From: Succinivibrionaceae bacterium
GTDB taxonomy: Bacteria > Pseudomonadota > Gammaproteobacteria > Enterobacterales > Succinivibrionaceae
NCBI GenBank assembly: GCA_019420905.1
Contig: JAHZGH010000013.1
Location: forward strand, 62,001 to 126,000
Reading direction: 5' to 3'
DNA length: 64,000 nt
Shown here: positions 26,339 through 34,482 of the stretch, piece after piece
Layout of the letters: each line of letters begins with the position of its first letter
Position numbering within the stretch: the stretch's first letter is position 1
Notes under the pieces: model-generated
Told to the model about the DNA's origin: nothing
Databases searched by the model: none
Seen by the model: the letters and a program-made list of their open reading frames with translations, nothing else
Position numbers and translations under genes: made by a program

Positions 26339-27406
26339 CTAACGTCTTAAATCACATTTTAAATATGGCTCAAAGGCTTTACTGTAGCGGCCTACGGCTT
26401 TACCATCTTTATATTCAATCGTATAAATCGGAACCTGATATTTATTTGCCCAATCTAAGGCTTTATCTGCGCCTAAAACCAATAACCCCGTATCTAGAGC
26501 ATCTGTAGTAAAGGCTGAATTTCCTAAAACAGTAACAGACATGGTTTTATGATCTACAGGTTTACCTGTAGATGGGTCGATGATATGTGAATAAAATTGC
26601 CCTGATTTATCATCTTTAAAATAATTTCTATAAGATCCTGCTGTAGACATAGCTAGGTTACGAGGGCATACTGCAACAAAAACATTATGATCTGGATTAG
26701 TAGGATCTTCAATACCCACACGCCATAACTCGCCTTTAGGATTAAAGCCCCTTGAACGGCTAGCTCCAGCTACATGTACAAAAAAGTCTTTTACTCCCTG
26801 CTGCATTAAAATTGATGCAACTGCATCGGCGCCTAAACCTTCGCCTATAGTAGACAAATCTAATCTTACATTAGGATCTTTTTTAATCAATAAAGCACCG
26901 TTTGAAGTATTACGAACTTCATAACTATTAAGTCCTACTAGCCTTTTAGCCTCTGCAATTTGCTCATCAGACGGGCTCTCGTATTTGGATTTATCCTTGC
27001 CAAACCCCCAAAGATTTACTAAAGGACCTACAGAAATATCCATCGCTCCATCAATTCGTCTAGACTGATGGTCGCATTCTTGAATTATTCGCGCTAAATA
27101 TTTTGAAATAGGATAAGGTTCTGTAGACTTATGTTCATTAAAAAGAGCCAATTCTGCTTTAGGATCAAAGGTGGAAATAACCTTGGAGATATCATTAAAG
27201 GTATCTTCACATAACTTTTTAAGTTCAGCATCTCCTTTTTCATATCCGCCAGGAACTATAACTCCATAAAAGGTTCCCATAGTTTTGCCCTGAATACGAG
27301 TTACTTTAGTTTGCTGAGTAACTGCTTTTTCTTCAGAACAACCATTAAGTAAGAGTGCTGAGCTTAAACTAATGGCTATCAAGACTTTAAAAATATTTTT
27401 TTTCAT
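26339..27406 (-). CDS. apbE: FAD:protein FMN transferase, lipoprotein
   Basis: ApbE attaches FMN covalently to Thr in flavoproteins such as NqrB, NqrC and RnfG/D, outside the inner membrane. 355 residues. A lipoprotein signal ends at C23 (LLLNGC). Core motifs: GKTMGTFYGVIVPGG, SKVISTFDPKAELALFN, DLSTIGEGLGADAVASIL, AGASRSRGFNPKGELWRVGI and the metal-binding TTDALDTGLLVLGA. It stands alone with its own terminator rather than at the end of an nqr operon. An NqrM-like gene about 10 kb away hints that the cell does have Na+-NQR. Confidence 0.95.
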   Translation of the reverse strand: MKKNIFKVLIAISLSSALLLNGCSEEKAVTQQTKVTRIQGKTMGTFYGVIVPGGYEKGDAELKKLCEDTFNDISKVISTFDPKAELALFNEHKSTEPYPISKYLARIIQECDHQSRRIDGAMDISVGPLVNLWGFGKDKSKYESPSDEQIAEAKRLVGLNSYEVRNTSNGALLIKKDPNVRLDLSTIGEGLGADAVASILMQQGVKDFFVHVAGASRSRGFNPKGELWRVGIEDPTNPDHNVFVAVCPRNLAMSTAGSYRNYFKDDKSGQFYSHIIDPSTGKPVDHKTMSVTVLGNSAFTTDALDTGLLVLGADKALDWANKYQVPIYTIEYKDGKAVGRYSKAFEPYLKCDLRR

Positions 27407-27509
27407 GTAATATCCGTAAAGAAAAATTTTTCTAATGATAATGCATTATTTAAAATAATTAGAGGTCATTATCTAAAAAAACGATCTTAATTTTTTAAAA
27501 ATAAAAAAA

Positions 27510-27531
27510 TCCCCTTAAATTATTAAGGGGA
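27510..27531 (-). terminator. Terminator after the DeoR-family gene
   Basis: TCCCCTTAA and TTAAGGGGA arms with an ATTA loop, followed on the minus strand by seven T. Confidence 0.9.
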
Positions 27532-27579
27532 GAGCCTTGAAAATATAGTATTGAAAAACAAAACTAAAACAGGAGTATT

Positions 27580-28338
27580 CTAAACTAAATATAATTTAAT
27601 ATTCAAAGATTTAATTTGCTCTTGAGCTTCTTTTGGTAAATTAGAATCTGTAATAATTATATCTACAGCATCTAAAGGAGCTACCTCATAAAGCTGGCTT
27701 TTCCCATACTTACTGCTATCTGCAACCAAAATACGCTTAGATCCTATCTTAGTTAAATCACGCTTTAAATTAGCTTTCTCAATAGTAGGCGCTGTAATCC
27801 CGCACTTAAAATCCCAAGCATTGCAGCTTATAAAAGTATAGTCAGGATGAATAGAATCAATTACTTCTCTTGCCTTATCTCCAATACAAGATTGAGAAGA
27901 TCTATCTATGGTCCCTCCAGTTAAAGTTACCTCAGAATTTGAATCCATATCAGCAAGTAGAACACCTATATGGAGATCTGTAGTGATTACCTTTAAAGAC
28001 AATTTAATCAATTTACGAGCAATTTCAATCGTAGTGGTGCCTGCATCGAAAAGCACACTATCTCCATTTTTAATAAAAGACGCAGCTTTTTCTGCAATTT
28101 TTAATTTCTGCTCATGATTCAGGCGCTGTTTTTCTGAGGTTGTAGGCTGACGACTTAAAGAATCAATTAAGGTTACGCTGCCATGGACTCTATAAACTAC
28201 ACCAGCCTTATCTAACTTAATTAAATCACGTCTTATAGTTGCAGGAGAAGCTCCTGTTACTAGGACCAAGTCATCAACAGTAGCTAAATTTTTTGTCTTT
28301 AAATATTCAACTATCTTTTCGTGTCTTGATAAAAACAT
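27580..28338 (-). CDS. DeoR-family transcriptional regulator of the acid-sugar operon
   Basis: 252-residue DeoR-type regulator. The N-terminal winged helix contains KIVEYLKTKNLATVDDLVLVTGASPATIRRDLIKLDKAG. The C-terminal sugar-phosphate sensor (DeoRC) has FDAGTTTIEIARKL, TLTGGTIDRSSQSCIGDKA and SKYGKSQLYEVAPLDAVDIIITD. It diverges from the kinase/PdxA2 operon and shares the 211-bp promoter region with three inverted repeats that are its probable operators. By family habit it should be a repressor released by a phosphorylated pathway intermediate; that is inference. Confidence 0.9.
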   Translation of the reverse strand: MFLSRHEKIVEYLKTKNLATVDDLVLVTGASPATIRRDLIKLDKAGVVYRVHGSVTLIDSLSRQPTTSEKQRLNHEQKLKIAEKAASFIKNGDSVLFDAGTTTIEIARKLIKLSLKVITTDLHIGVLLADMDSNSEVTLTGGTIDRSSQSCIGDKAREVIDSIHPDYTFISCNAWDFKCGITAPTIEKANLKRDLTKIGSKRILVADSSKYGKSQLYEVAPLDAVDIIITDSNLPKEAQEQIKSLNIKLYLV

Positions 28339-28417
28339 AATGCTCGAATTTAAATTAGGGATTTAATTCTTTTCCTAAATACTATATTAACAAATATTTC
28401 TCATAAATATGCACATA

Positions 28418-28513
28418 ATGATTAAAAGTAATCATTTTTGTATAATTTATGATTATTTATTATAAAATGCGTGATTATAATCACATTTTATTTATTTTGA
28501 CTGATTATAATCA
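28418..28513. promoter_or_regulatory. Three inverted-repeat operators in the DeoR / acid-sugar promoter
   Basis: Site 1 (28418-28435): ATGATTA and TAATCAT arms, 4-bp spacer. Site 2 (28471-28484): palindrome GTGATTATAATCAC. Site 3 (28502-28513): palindrome TGATTATAATCA. Centres of 2 and 3 are 30 bp apart, close to three helical turns, and 1 to 2 is 51 bp. The TATAAT inside sites 2 and 3 could be the -10 element itself, so bound regulator would block polymerase directly. Confidence 0.65.
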
Positions 28514-28549
28514 CAAATAATGATTATTTAAGATTGTTTAGAGGTATTT

Positions 28550-30847
28550 ATGGAACTCAAGGTGGCAATTATAGCTGACGATCTCACCGGTGCAAATGAC
28601 AGCTCTGTTCAATTTGCCTCAAGAGGTATGAGTACAGCAGTTGCAGTACCAGGAGTTGAATTTGATAATATTTCCCCCTGTGAGGTGTTAGTAGTTGATA
28701 CCGAGTCTCGTGATATCTACCCAAACAAAGCCTTCAACAATGTATATAAAGCTGCAAAAGAACTTTTTAAATTAAACCCCAATATAATTTTCTATAAGAA
28801 AGTAGATTCTACTCTCAGAGGAAATATTGGCTCAGAATTAGATGCTTTATTTCAAGCCTACAGACCTAAATTCATAATTTTTGCTCCTGCTTTTATAGAA
28901 AGCGGCAGAACTACTCTTAATGGAATCCAGTTTTTACATGGAAAGAAGCTTGAAGATACAGAACTTGCCAATGTTCCTAAAAGTCCTGTGGACTGCTCAT
29001 ATATTCCAGAGATTATTGCTAGGCAATCAAATCTAAAAACAGCCGTATTAGAGCATGAAATCATCAAACAAGGTTTTGATGCTATTGTAGATGCATTAAA
29101 AAACTTTGCTCTAAAAAGCATTGATGTGATTATTTGCGATGCTTTAAAAGTTTCCGACTTAGATTTAATTGCTAAAGCCTCCAAACAATTTAATAAAGTT
29201 GCTTTTGCTGGTTCTGCAGGTTTAGCTAAAGCCTTATCTAAGCTGCTGCCAGAAGGCCATTTTGAAAATATTACGCCTAAAGCACAAAAGGTTTTAATTC
29301 TAGCCGGCTCAATAAGCGAAGTTACTCGAGCTCAAACTAAATCTGTATATAATCAACGTTCTTTAAGCTTTATCAAGGCCGATCCTGTCTTATCCATTCA
29401 AGAGCCTCTTAAAGCAGCAGAAATTACCGCTCAAAAAGTAAAACAAGCCTTATCTCAACAAAATATTGTTCTCGTCAGCGGCGCTCCAGAGGAAGAAGAC
29501 GTCAAGATCTCCGCTAAAGCAGGAGCAGACATTGGTCTTAATTATTTTCAAACTGGCGAACGTATGGCTACATTTATGGCAGAACTGATGCGTTTGTGTG
29601 CTGATGAATTTGACGGTTTTGTCTTAACCGGAGGAGACACAGCTATTCATGCTTGTCAGGCCTGCGGGGCAAATCTTTTAAAAATTATTTCTGAGGTTCA
29701 ATCTGGTATTCCTTTAGCTTGCATTGCCTCAGGAGCTCATAAAGGCAAATTTTTAATCACGAAAGCAGGAGCCTTTGGCAATATTGATGCATTTGTCGAA
29801 GCTACTGATATCTTAACTTGTAAAGGAAAATCTCATATGAAATTACCAGCCCTCGGTTTAACCATGGGTGATCCTGCTGGTATCGGCTCAGAGATTATTG
29901 TAAAAGCTCTTCTCGATCCACAGATCTACTCCAAAGCTCGGCCTATAGTTTTCGGCGATGCTTATCAATTAGAACGCTTGGCTAAAATTTTAAAAGCTGA
30001 TGTTGAGATCCATGTTATCAATGATATTGAAGATGCTCAACCTTCTGCAAAACGCATAGAAGTAATCGATCTTCATAATGTTCCTCACGATATTCCTTTC
30101 GGACAGATTAGTCCAATTTGCGGAAACGCCGCCTATGAATATATTGAAGCAGCTATCAAAGCGCACGTTGCACACAAAATCCAAGCAATTGTTACCGCAC
30201 CTTTAAATAAAGAAGCATTACACGCAGGCGGGCATAATTTCCCAGGTCATACAGAAATTTTAGCGACCTTAACTGGTACTAAAGATTACTCCATGATGCT
30301 TGTAAGTCCAAAGCTTCGCGTCATTCATGTATCTACGCATGTATCCTTACGCGGAGCCTGTGATGCTTGCAAGCAGGATCGTGTCTATCGCGTTATCAAA
30401 TTAGCCTATGAAACCATGAAGCTAATGGGCTTTGCTTCCCCTCGAATTGCTGTCGCAGGATTAAATCCCCACTGCGGAGAACATGGACTATTTGGTAATG
30501 AAGACATAGAACAAATAGTCCCGGCTGTTGAACAAGCTAAGGCTGAAGGAATAAACGTTCAAGGACCAATTGCACCTGATACTGTTTTCCATCGTGCAGC
30601 CAATCGTAATGAATTTGACATTGTAGTAGTTCAATATCACGACCAGGGACATATTCCACTTAAAGTTTTAGGCTTTAGCTCTGGCGTAAATGTCACTGTA
30701 GGTTTGCCGATTATCAGAACCTCTGTTGATCATGGAACTGCTTTTGAAATTGCAGGCAAGGGAATAGCTGATCCTGAATCTATGAGTGTTGCTATGGATA
30801 TAGGAGCACAAATGGGCTCTGTAAAGTTCGCTGACGAGTTAATTTAA
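28550..30847 (+). CDS. Fusion: four-carbon acid sugar kinase (DUF1537) plus PdxA2 dehydrogenase
   Basis: A single 765-residue frame carries two enzymes normally encoded separately. Residues 1 to about 425 are a DUF1537 kinase: AIIADDLTGANDSSVQFASRG at the start, KKVDSTLRGNIG, VLTGGDTAIHAC and a KAGAFGNIDAF end. Residues from about 430 are PdxA-like: LGLTMGDPAGIGSEI, with metal histidines in GHNFPGHTEIL, VSTHVSLRGAC and QYHDQGHIPLK. In the known D-threonate route (DtnK, PdxA2) the kinase makes the 4-phosphate, which the dehydrogenase oxidises and decarboxylates to DHAP. Fusing them would pass the intermediate on directly. D-threonate or D-erythronate is the likely substrate but is not fixed by the sequence. 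Ribosome site GAGG is 5 nt before the ATG. First gene of a seven-gene operon. Confidence 0.88.
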   Translation: MELKVAIIADDLTGANDSSVQFASRGMSTAVAVPGVEFDNISPCEVLVVDTESRDIYPNKAFNNVYKAAKELFKLNPNIIFYKKVDSTLRGNIGSELDALFQAYRPKFIIFAPAFIESGRTTLNGIQFLHGKKLEDTELANVPKSPVDCSYIPEIIARQSNLKTAVLEHEIIKQGFDAIVDALKNFALKSIDVIICDALKVSDLDLIAKASKQFNKVAFAGSAGLAKALSKLLPEGHFENITPKAQKVLILAGSISEVTRAQTKSVYNQRSLSFIKADPVLSIQEPLKAAEITAQKVKQALSQQNIVLVSGAPEEEDVKISAKAGADIGLNYFQTGERMATFMAELMRLCADEFDGFVLTGGDTAIHACQACGANLLKIISEVQSGIPLACIASGAHKGKFLITKAGAFGNIDAFVEATDILTCKGKSHMKLPALGLTMGDPAGIGSEIIVKALLDPQIYSKARPIVFGDAYQLERLAKILKADVEIHVINDIEDAQPSAKRIEVIDLHNVPHDIPFGQISPICGNAAYEYIEAAIKAHVAHKIQAIVTAPLNKEALHAGGHNFPGHTEILATLTGTKDYSMMLVSPKLRVIHVSTHVSLRGACDACKQDRVYRVIKLAYETMKLMGFASPRIAVAGLNPHCGEHGLFGNEDIEQIVPAVEQAKAEGINVQGPIAPDTVFHRAANRNEFDIVVVQYHDQGHIPLKVLGFSSGVNVTVGLPIIRTSVDHGTAFEIAGKGIADPESMSVAMDIGAQMGSVKFADELI
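29824..29839 (+). promoter_or_regulatory. In-frame internal ribosome site and ATG at the PdxA2 domain
   Basis: AGGA at 29824-29827 lies 9 nt ahead of an in-frame ATG at 29837 (residue 430), exactly where the PdxA domain begins (MKLPALGLTMGDP). It looks like the relic, or still-working, start of a once separate pdxA2 gene. Confidence 0.5.
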
Positions 30848-30871
30848 ATTAAAAATTCGGAGATATTTACT

Positions 30872-31753
30872 ATGTTTAAACCTTATGGTGTCATCACCCC
30901 AGTATTAACTGCATTAGATGATAATGAAAACTTCAATAAAGATGCTTATCAAAAATTTATTGATAAACTCATCAAAGCTGGTGTTCATGGTATTTTCGCT
31001 TTAGGAACTAATGGTGAATTCTATGCCTTCAATGCCGAAGAAAAAATTGAAATCATTAAAGCTGCCCGTGAAGCTGTTGATGGCCGTGTACCTTTCTACG
31101 CCGGTACAGGCTGCGTTACAACTAAAGAGACTATTGAGCTCACCCGTGAAGTTTCTGCTATAGGCGGTGTTGACTGCTTATCCGTAATTTCTCCTTACTT
31201 TGTTGGCATCAGCCAAGACGATCTCTACCGCCACTACAGTGCTGTTGCAAAAAGTACTGAATTGCCAATTCTTCTTTACAACATTCCTGCTCGTACCGGC
31301 AATAATATTGATTATAAAACCGTTAAAAAGTTAGCCGCTGAATGTCCAAATATCATCGGTATTAAAGACAGCTCAGGCAACTTCGATAATACCTTAAAAT
31401 ATATCGAAAATACTGATCCTCGCCTCAATGTTTTAGCTGGCTCTGACTCTTTAATCTTATGGACTTTGCAAGCAGGCGGTGCTGGCGCTATCTCTGGCTG
31501 CTCTAATATTTTCCCTGAATTGATGGCTTCTATTTACAACCTCTGGAAAGAAGGCAAATTTGCTGAAGCAAATGAGGCTCAAAAGAAAATTCGTCCTTTC
31601 CGCAATGTAATGCAGATGGGCAATCCTAACAGTGTTGTTAAGCGTGCATCTGCTTTATTAGGCAATGGCACAGGGCCTGCTCGTTCTCCGTCTAATATTG
31701 AGAACAAAGCTATCGATGATGCCTTATTAGAAGTTTTCAAACTTTATAAATAA
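30872..31753 (+). CDS. DapA-family (NAL/DHDPS) aldolase or lyase
   Basis: Class I Schiff-base lyase of the dihydrodipicolinate synthase/N-acetylneuraminate lyase family. 293 residues, TIM barrel. Schiff-base lysine K165 in GIKDSSGN, catalytic Tyr136 in LLYNIPARTG, carboxylate-binding GTNGE at 45-49. Family members split or form 2-keto acids, often releasing pyruvate. It sits 24 bp after the kinase-PdxA2 gene, so it should act on a 2-keto acid in the acid-sugar pathway rather than in lysine synthesis. Precise reaction not assignable. Confidence 0.82.
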   Translation: MFKPYGVITPVLTALDDNENFNKDAYQKFIDKLIKAGVHGIFALGTNGEFYAFNAEEKIEIIKAAREAVDGRVPFYAGTGCVTTKETIELTREVSAIGGVDCLSVISPYFVGISQDDLYRHYSAVAKSTELPILLYNIPARTGNNIDYKTVKKLAAECPNIIGIKDSSGNFDNTLKYIENTDPRLNVLAGSDSLILWTLQAGGAGAISGCSNIFPELMASIYNLWKEGKFAEANEAQKKIRPFRNVMQMGNPNSVVKRASALLGNGTGPARSPSNIENKAIDDALLEVFKLYK

Positions 31754-31777
31754 TCAAAAGTGCAGAGGTTTTTTATC

Positions 31778-32761
31778 ATGTCTAAAAAAGTTGTTATTAC
31801 TCAGCCTCTGCACAAGGATGGCGTTGCTATCCTTGAAGCAGATAAGCTTAATATCGAAGTTTCTAATACCGGCGAGCCTGAGGGATACTTGCCTTTTGTT
31901 CAGGATGCTGACGGCTTAATCATACGTATTGGTCATATAGACAGGGCTACCATGGAAAAATGTCCTAACCTAAAAGTTATCGGTCGTCCTGGTGTTGGCG
32001 TAGACAATGTAGATGTTAAGGCTGCAACTGAATTAGGTATTCCTGTCGTTATCGCTCCTCGAGCCAATTCTCGTTCAGTAGCAGAATGTGCATTTACAAT
32101 GATGTTTGCCGCAGCTAAGGATATGGTGCGTGCAGATAAGGAAACCCGTAAAGGTAATTTCAAAATCCGCAGCGAATATAAGGCTTATGAAATTGCCGGC
32201 AAAACTTTAGGACTTATTGGATACGGCAATATCGGCAGCATCTTAGCTCAAATGAGTGCCGCTGTAGGAATGTCGGTTATCGTATACGATCCGTTTGTAA
32301 AGGCTGAAGCTGTTGAGAAACTTGGCTATCGCTATGTAACTTCAATTGATCCTATCCTAAAGGATGCTGATGTAATCTCCCTGCATGTACCTTTAACTGA
32401 TTCAACTAGAAATTTAATTGCTAAGCCTCAGCTTGAAGCAATGAAGTCAAATGCTATCTTAATTAACTGCGCGCGCGGCGGCATTATCAATGAAAAAGAC
32501 CTTTATGAAGCTTTAAAGAATAATGTCATCCAGGCCTGCTGCTTAGATGTATTCGAAAAAGAGCCGGTTCCTGCAGATGATCCGCTTTTATCGTTAGATA
32601 ACGTTATTGCCTATCCTCATATGGCCGGACAAACACGTGAGGCAGCCTCTAATGTAGCAACAGGAGCCGCCCGCGGCGTAGCTGCTGTTCTGCGCGGAGA
32701 AAAATGGCCTGCTGTCTGCAATCCTGAAGTTTATAACCATCCGCGTTGGTCTAATAAATAA
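31778..32761 (+). CDS. D-2-hydroxyacid dehydrogenase (SerA/hydroxypyruvate reductase-like)
   Basis: NAD(P)-dependent oxidoreductase of the D-isomer 2-hydroxyacid dehydrogenase family. Start ATG at 31778 follows GAGG at 9-nt spacing; an in-frame GTG at 31760 is rejected for lack of a site. 327 residues. Substrate part: RPGVGVDNVDVKAA. Rossmann motif GLIGYGNIGSILAQ. Catalytic Arg in NCARGGIINEKDL, Glu in VFEKEPVP and His in YPHMAGQTRE. No ACT domain, so not a full SerA. It could oxidise a C4 hydroxyacid or reduce hydroxypyruvate or glyoxylate formed in the pathway. Confidence 0.85.
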   Translation: MSKKVVITQPLHKDGVAILEADKLNIEVSNTGEPEGYLPFVQDADGLIIRIGHIDRATMEKCPNLKVIGRPGVGVDNVDVKAATELGIPVVIAPRANSRSVAECAFTMMFAAAKDMVRADKETRKGNFKIRSEYKAYEIAGKTLGLIGYGNIGSILAQMSAAVGMSVIVYDPFVKAEAVEKLGYRYVTSIDPILKDADVISLHVPLTDSTRNLIAKPQLEAMKSNAILINCARGGIINEKDLYEALKNNVIQACCLDVFEKEPVPADDPLLSLDNVIAYPHMAGQTREAASNVATGAARGVAAVLRGEKWPAVCNPEVYNHPRWSNK

Positions 32762-32779
32762 TTAAATAAGGATTAGAAA

Positions 32780-33946
32780 ATGGCTTTATATTCACAAACT
32801 TCTATTAGACACATCATTGGCGGCAAAGGCTCCATTGCAAATATTGCTGATGTTGCAAAATCTTTCAAGGCTCAGAATGTAGTCCTAATCACAGATAAAG
32901 GTGTTTATAATTTAGGTCTGACTGACAGCGCCCAAAAAGCTTTAAAAGAAGCTAACTTCAATGTTCATATAATCAATGACGTTCCTCCTGAGCCGTCTGT
33001 CGCTCAAGTAAATCATATTTTTGAACAGGCTAAAGCCGTAAATTGCGATCTTTTAGTAGCAATTGGTGGCGGCTCTTCTATGGATACGACCAAGCTTGTC
33101 TCCTTGATGCTGCGCAATGAAATCACACTAGAACAAATGGTTAAAGGTGCAAAACCTACAGTTAAAGGCGTCCCTACCTTAATGGTTCCTACTACTGCGG
33201 GTACGGGGTCGGAAGCAACCCCTAATGCCATTGTTTTAGTTCCTGAGGAAAATCTAAAGGTCGGCATAGTCTGTGACTTTGAGGTAGCTGACGCTGTTAT
33301 TTTAGATCCAGAGCTGACTCAAGGTCTTCCTCCCCATATCACTGCCAATACCGGAGTAGATGCCTTATGTCATCTTATGGAATGCTATATATCAAAAAAA
33401 GCAAATCCTCTCTCAGATGCTTTTGCTCTGGCAGGCATACGCTTAGTCGGTGAAAGTTTACGTAAATGCTATAACAACGGCAGCGATCTCGAAGCTCGCG
33501 AAAAAATGCTGCTGGCAGCCTGCTATGGCGGCATCTGCATTGCCTCTTCTAGCACTACTGCAATCCATGCTCTTTCATATCCTCTAGGCGGCCGCTACCA
33601 CATTCCGCATGGTTTATCTAATGCTATCCTAATGCCTTTGGTTATGGATATTAACAAGCATTCCTGCTTAGATAAATATTTTGAAATGGCCAAAGCCCTA
33701 GGTATTAACGTTACCGGGAAAACTAAGGAAGAGGCAGCTCAACTATTCGTTGATGAACTCTATGCTCTCAATCGAGATCTCAATGTCAAATGTGATCTTA
33801 AGGCTGTAGGCGTAACAGAAGATGTTATCGACTCTTTAGTTGAAGGAGCTTCTAAGGTAACTCGTTTACTTAACAACAATCCTAAAGAATTAAGCAAACA
33901 AGAAATGCGTGACATCTACGTAAAGCTTTTGATTGCTAATGCTTAG
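32780..33946 (+). CDS. Iron-containing alcohol dehydrogenase
   Basis: Group III, metal-dependent alcohol dehydrogenase, 388 residues. NAD-binding LVAIGGGSSMDTTKLVSLM, then PTTAGTGSEATPNAIV. Metal ligands come from NTGVDALCHLMECY and from the histidines of AIHALSYPLGGRYHIPHG. Such enzymes interconvert short alcohols or hydroxyacids with aldehydes or keto acids; here a glycolaldehyde, lactaldehyde or semialdehyde arising from the lyase step is plausible. 18 bp downstream of the dehydrogenase gene. Confidence 0.88.
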   Translation: MALYSQTSIRHIIGGKGSIANIADVAKSFKAQNVVLITDKGVYNLGLTDSAQKALKEANFNVHIINDVPPEPSVAQVNHIFEQAKAVNCDLLVAIGGGSSMDTTKLVSLMLRNEITLEQMVKGAKPTVKGVPTLMVPTTAGTGSEATPNAIVLVPEENLKVGIVCDFEVADAVILDPELTQGLPPHITANTGVDALCHLMECYISKKANPLSDAFALAGIRLVGESLRKCYNNGSDLEAREKMLLAACYGGICIASSSTTAIHALSYPLGGRYHIPHGLSNAILMPLVMDINKHSCLDKYFEMAKALGINVTGKTKEEAAQLFVDELYALNRDLNVKCDLKAVGVTEDVIDSLVEGASKVTRLLNNNPKELSKQEMRDIYVKLLIANA

Positions 33947-33975
33947 TATTTAATTTCAACAAAGGACCTAATTGC

Positions 33976-34473
33976 ATGAAAAATCGTACTGATTTCATTG
34001 CTGGTATAGTGTTGGCTATCTTCTCCATCCTCTACTATATGCAGGCTTGCAGCGTGCGCATCTTCCCCGGGATGGGGAAGTCCATAGTCAATTCACAGAC
34101 TATGCCTAAGATTTGGGCTGTCTGCCTATTCCTTCTGGCAGCATGCTTAATCTCAAGACCTTTCCGCAAAAGCTATAAAGATGATAATTCTTCTAAAAAG
34201 AAGATGTTATCTCTCATGGAAACTGTAAAGGAAAATTCCTTAATTATTTATACTTTTGGAGCTTTATTCCTTTATGCCTTAGCCTTAGAGTACGTCGGCT
34301 TTATCATCTCTAGCGCTGTTTATATCTTTTTGCAAACATTGATTTTAATGCCTAAACAAAATCGCAGTTTTATAAAAGCCGCCATTTTAGGTGTAGTGAG
34401 CGGAGTAGCTGCTTTCTGTATATTTGTTTATTGGCTCGATGTTTTACTCCCTGTTGGCAAGCTTTTTGAATAA
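33976..34473 (+). CDS. tctB: Tripartite tricarboxylate transporter small membrane subunit TctB
   Basis: Small four-helix membrane subunit of a TTT-family uptake system. 165 residues with hydrophobic segments at about 9-27, 48-64, 83-103 and a final pair. Partners TctA and TctC follow directly. It starts 29 bp after the alcohol dehydrogenase gene, tying transport to the catabolic genes. Confidence 0.82.
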   Translation: MKNRTDFIAGIVLAIFSILYYMQACSVRIFPGMGKSIVNSQTMPKIWAVCLFLLAACLISRPFRKSYKDDNSSKKKMLSLMETVKENSLIIYTFGALFLYALALEYVGFIISSAVYIFLQTLILMPKQNRSFIKAAILGVVSGVAAFCIFVYWLDVLLPVGKLFE

Positions 34474-34482
34474 GGAGCGGCT

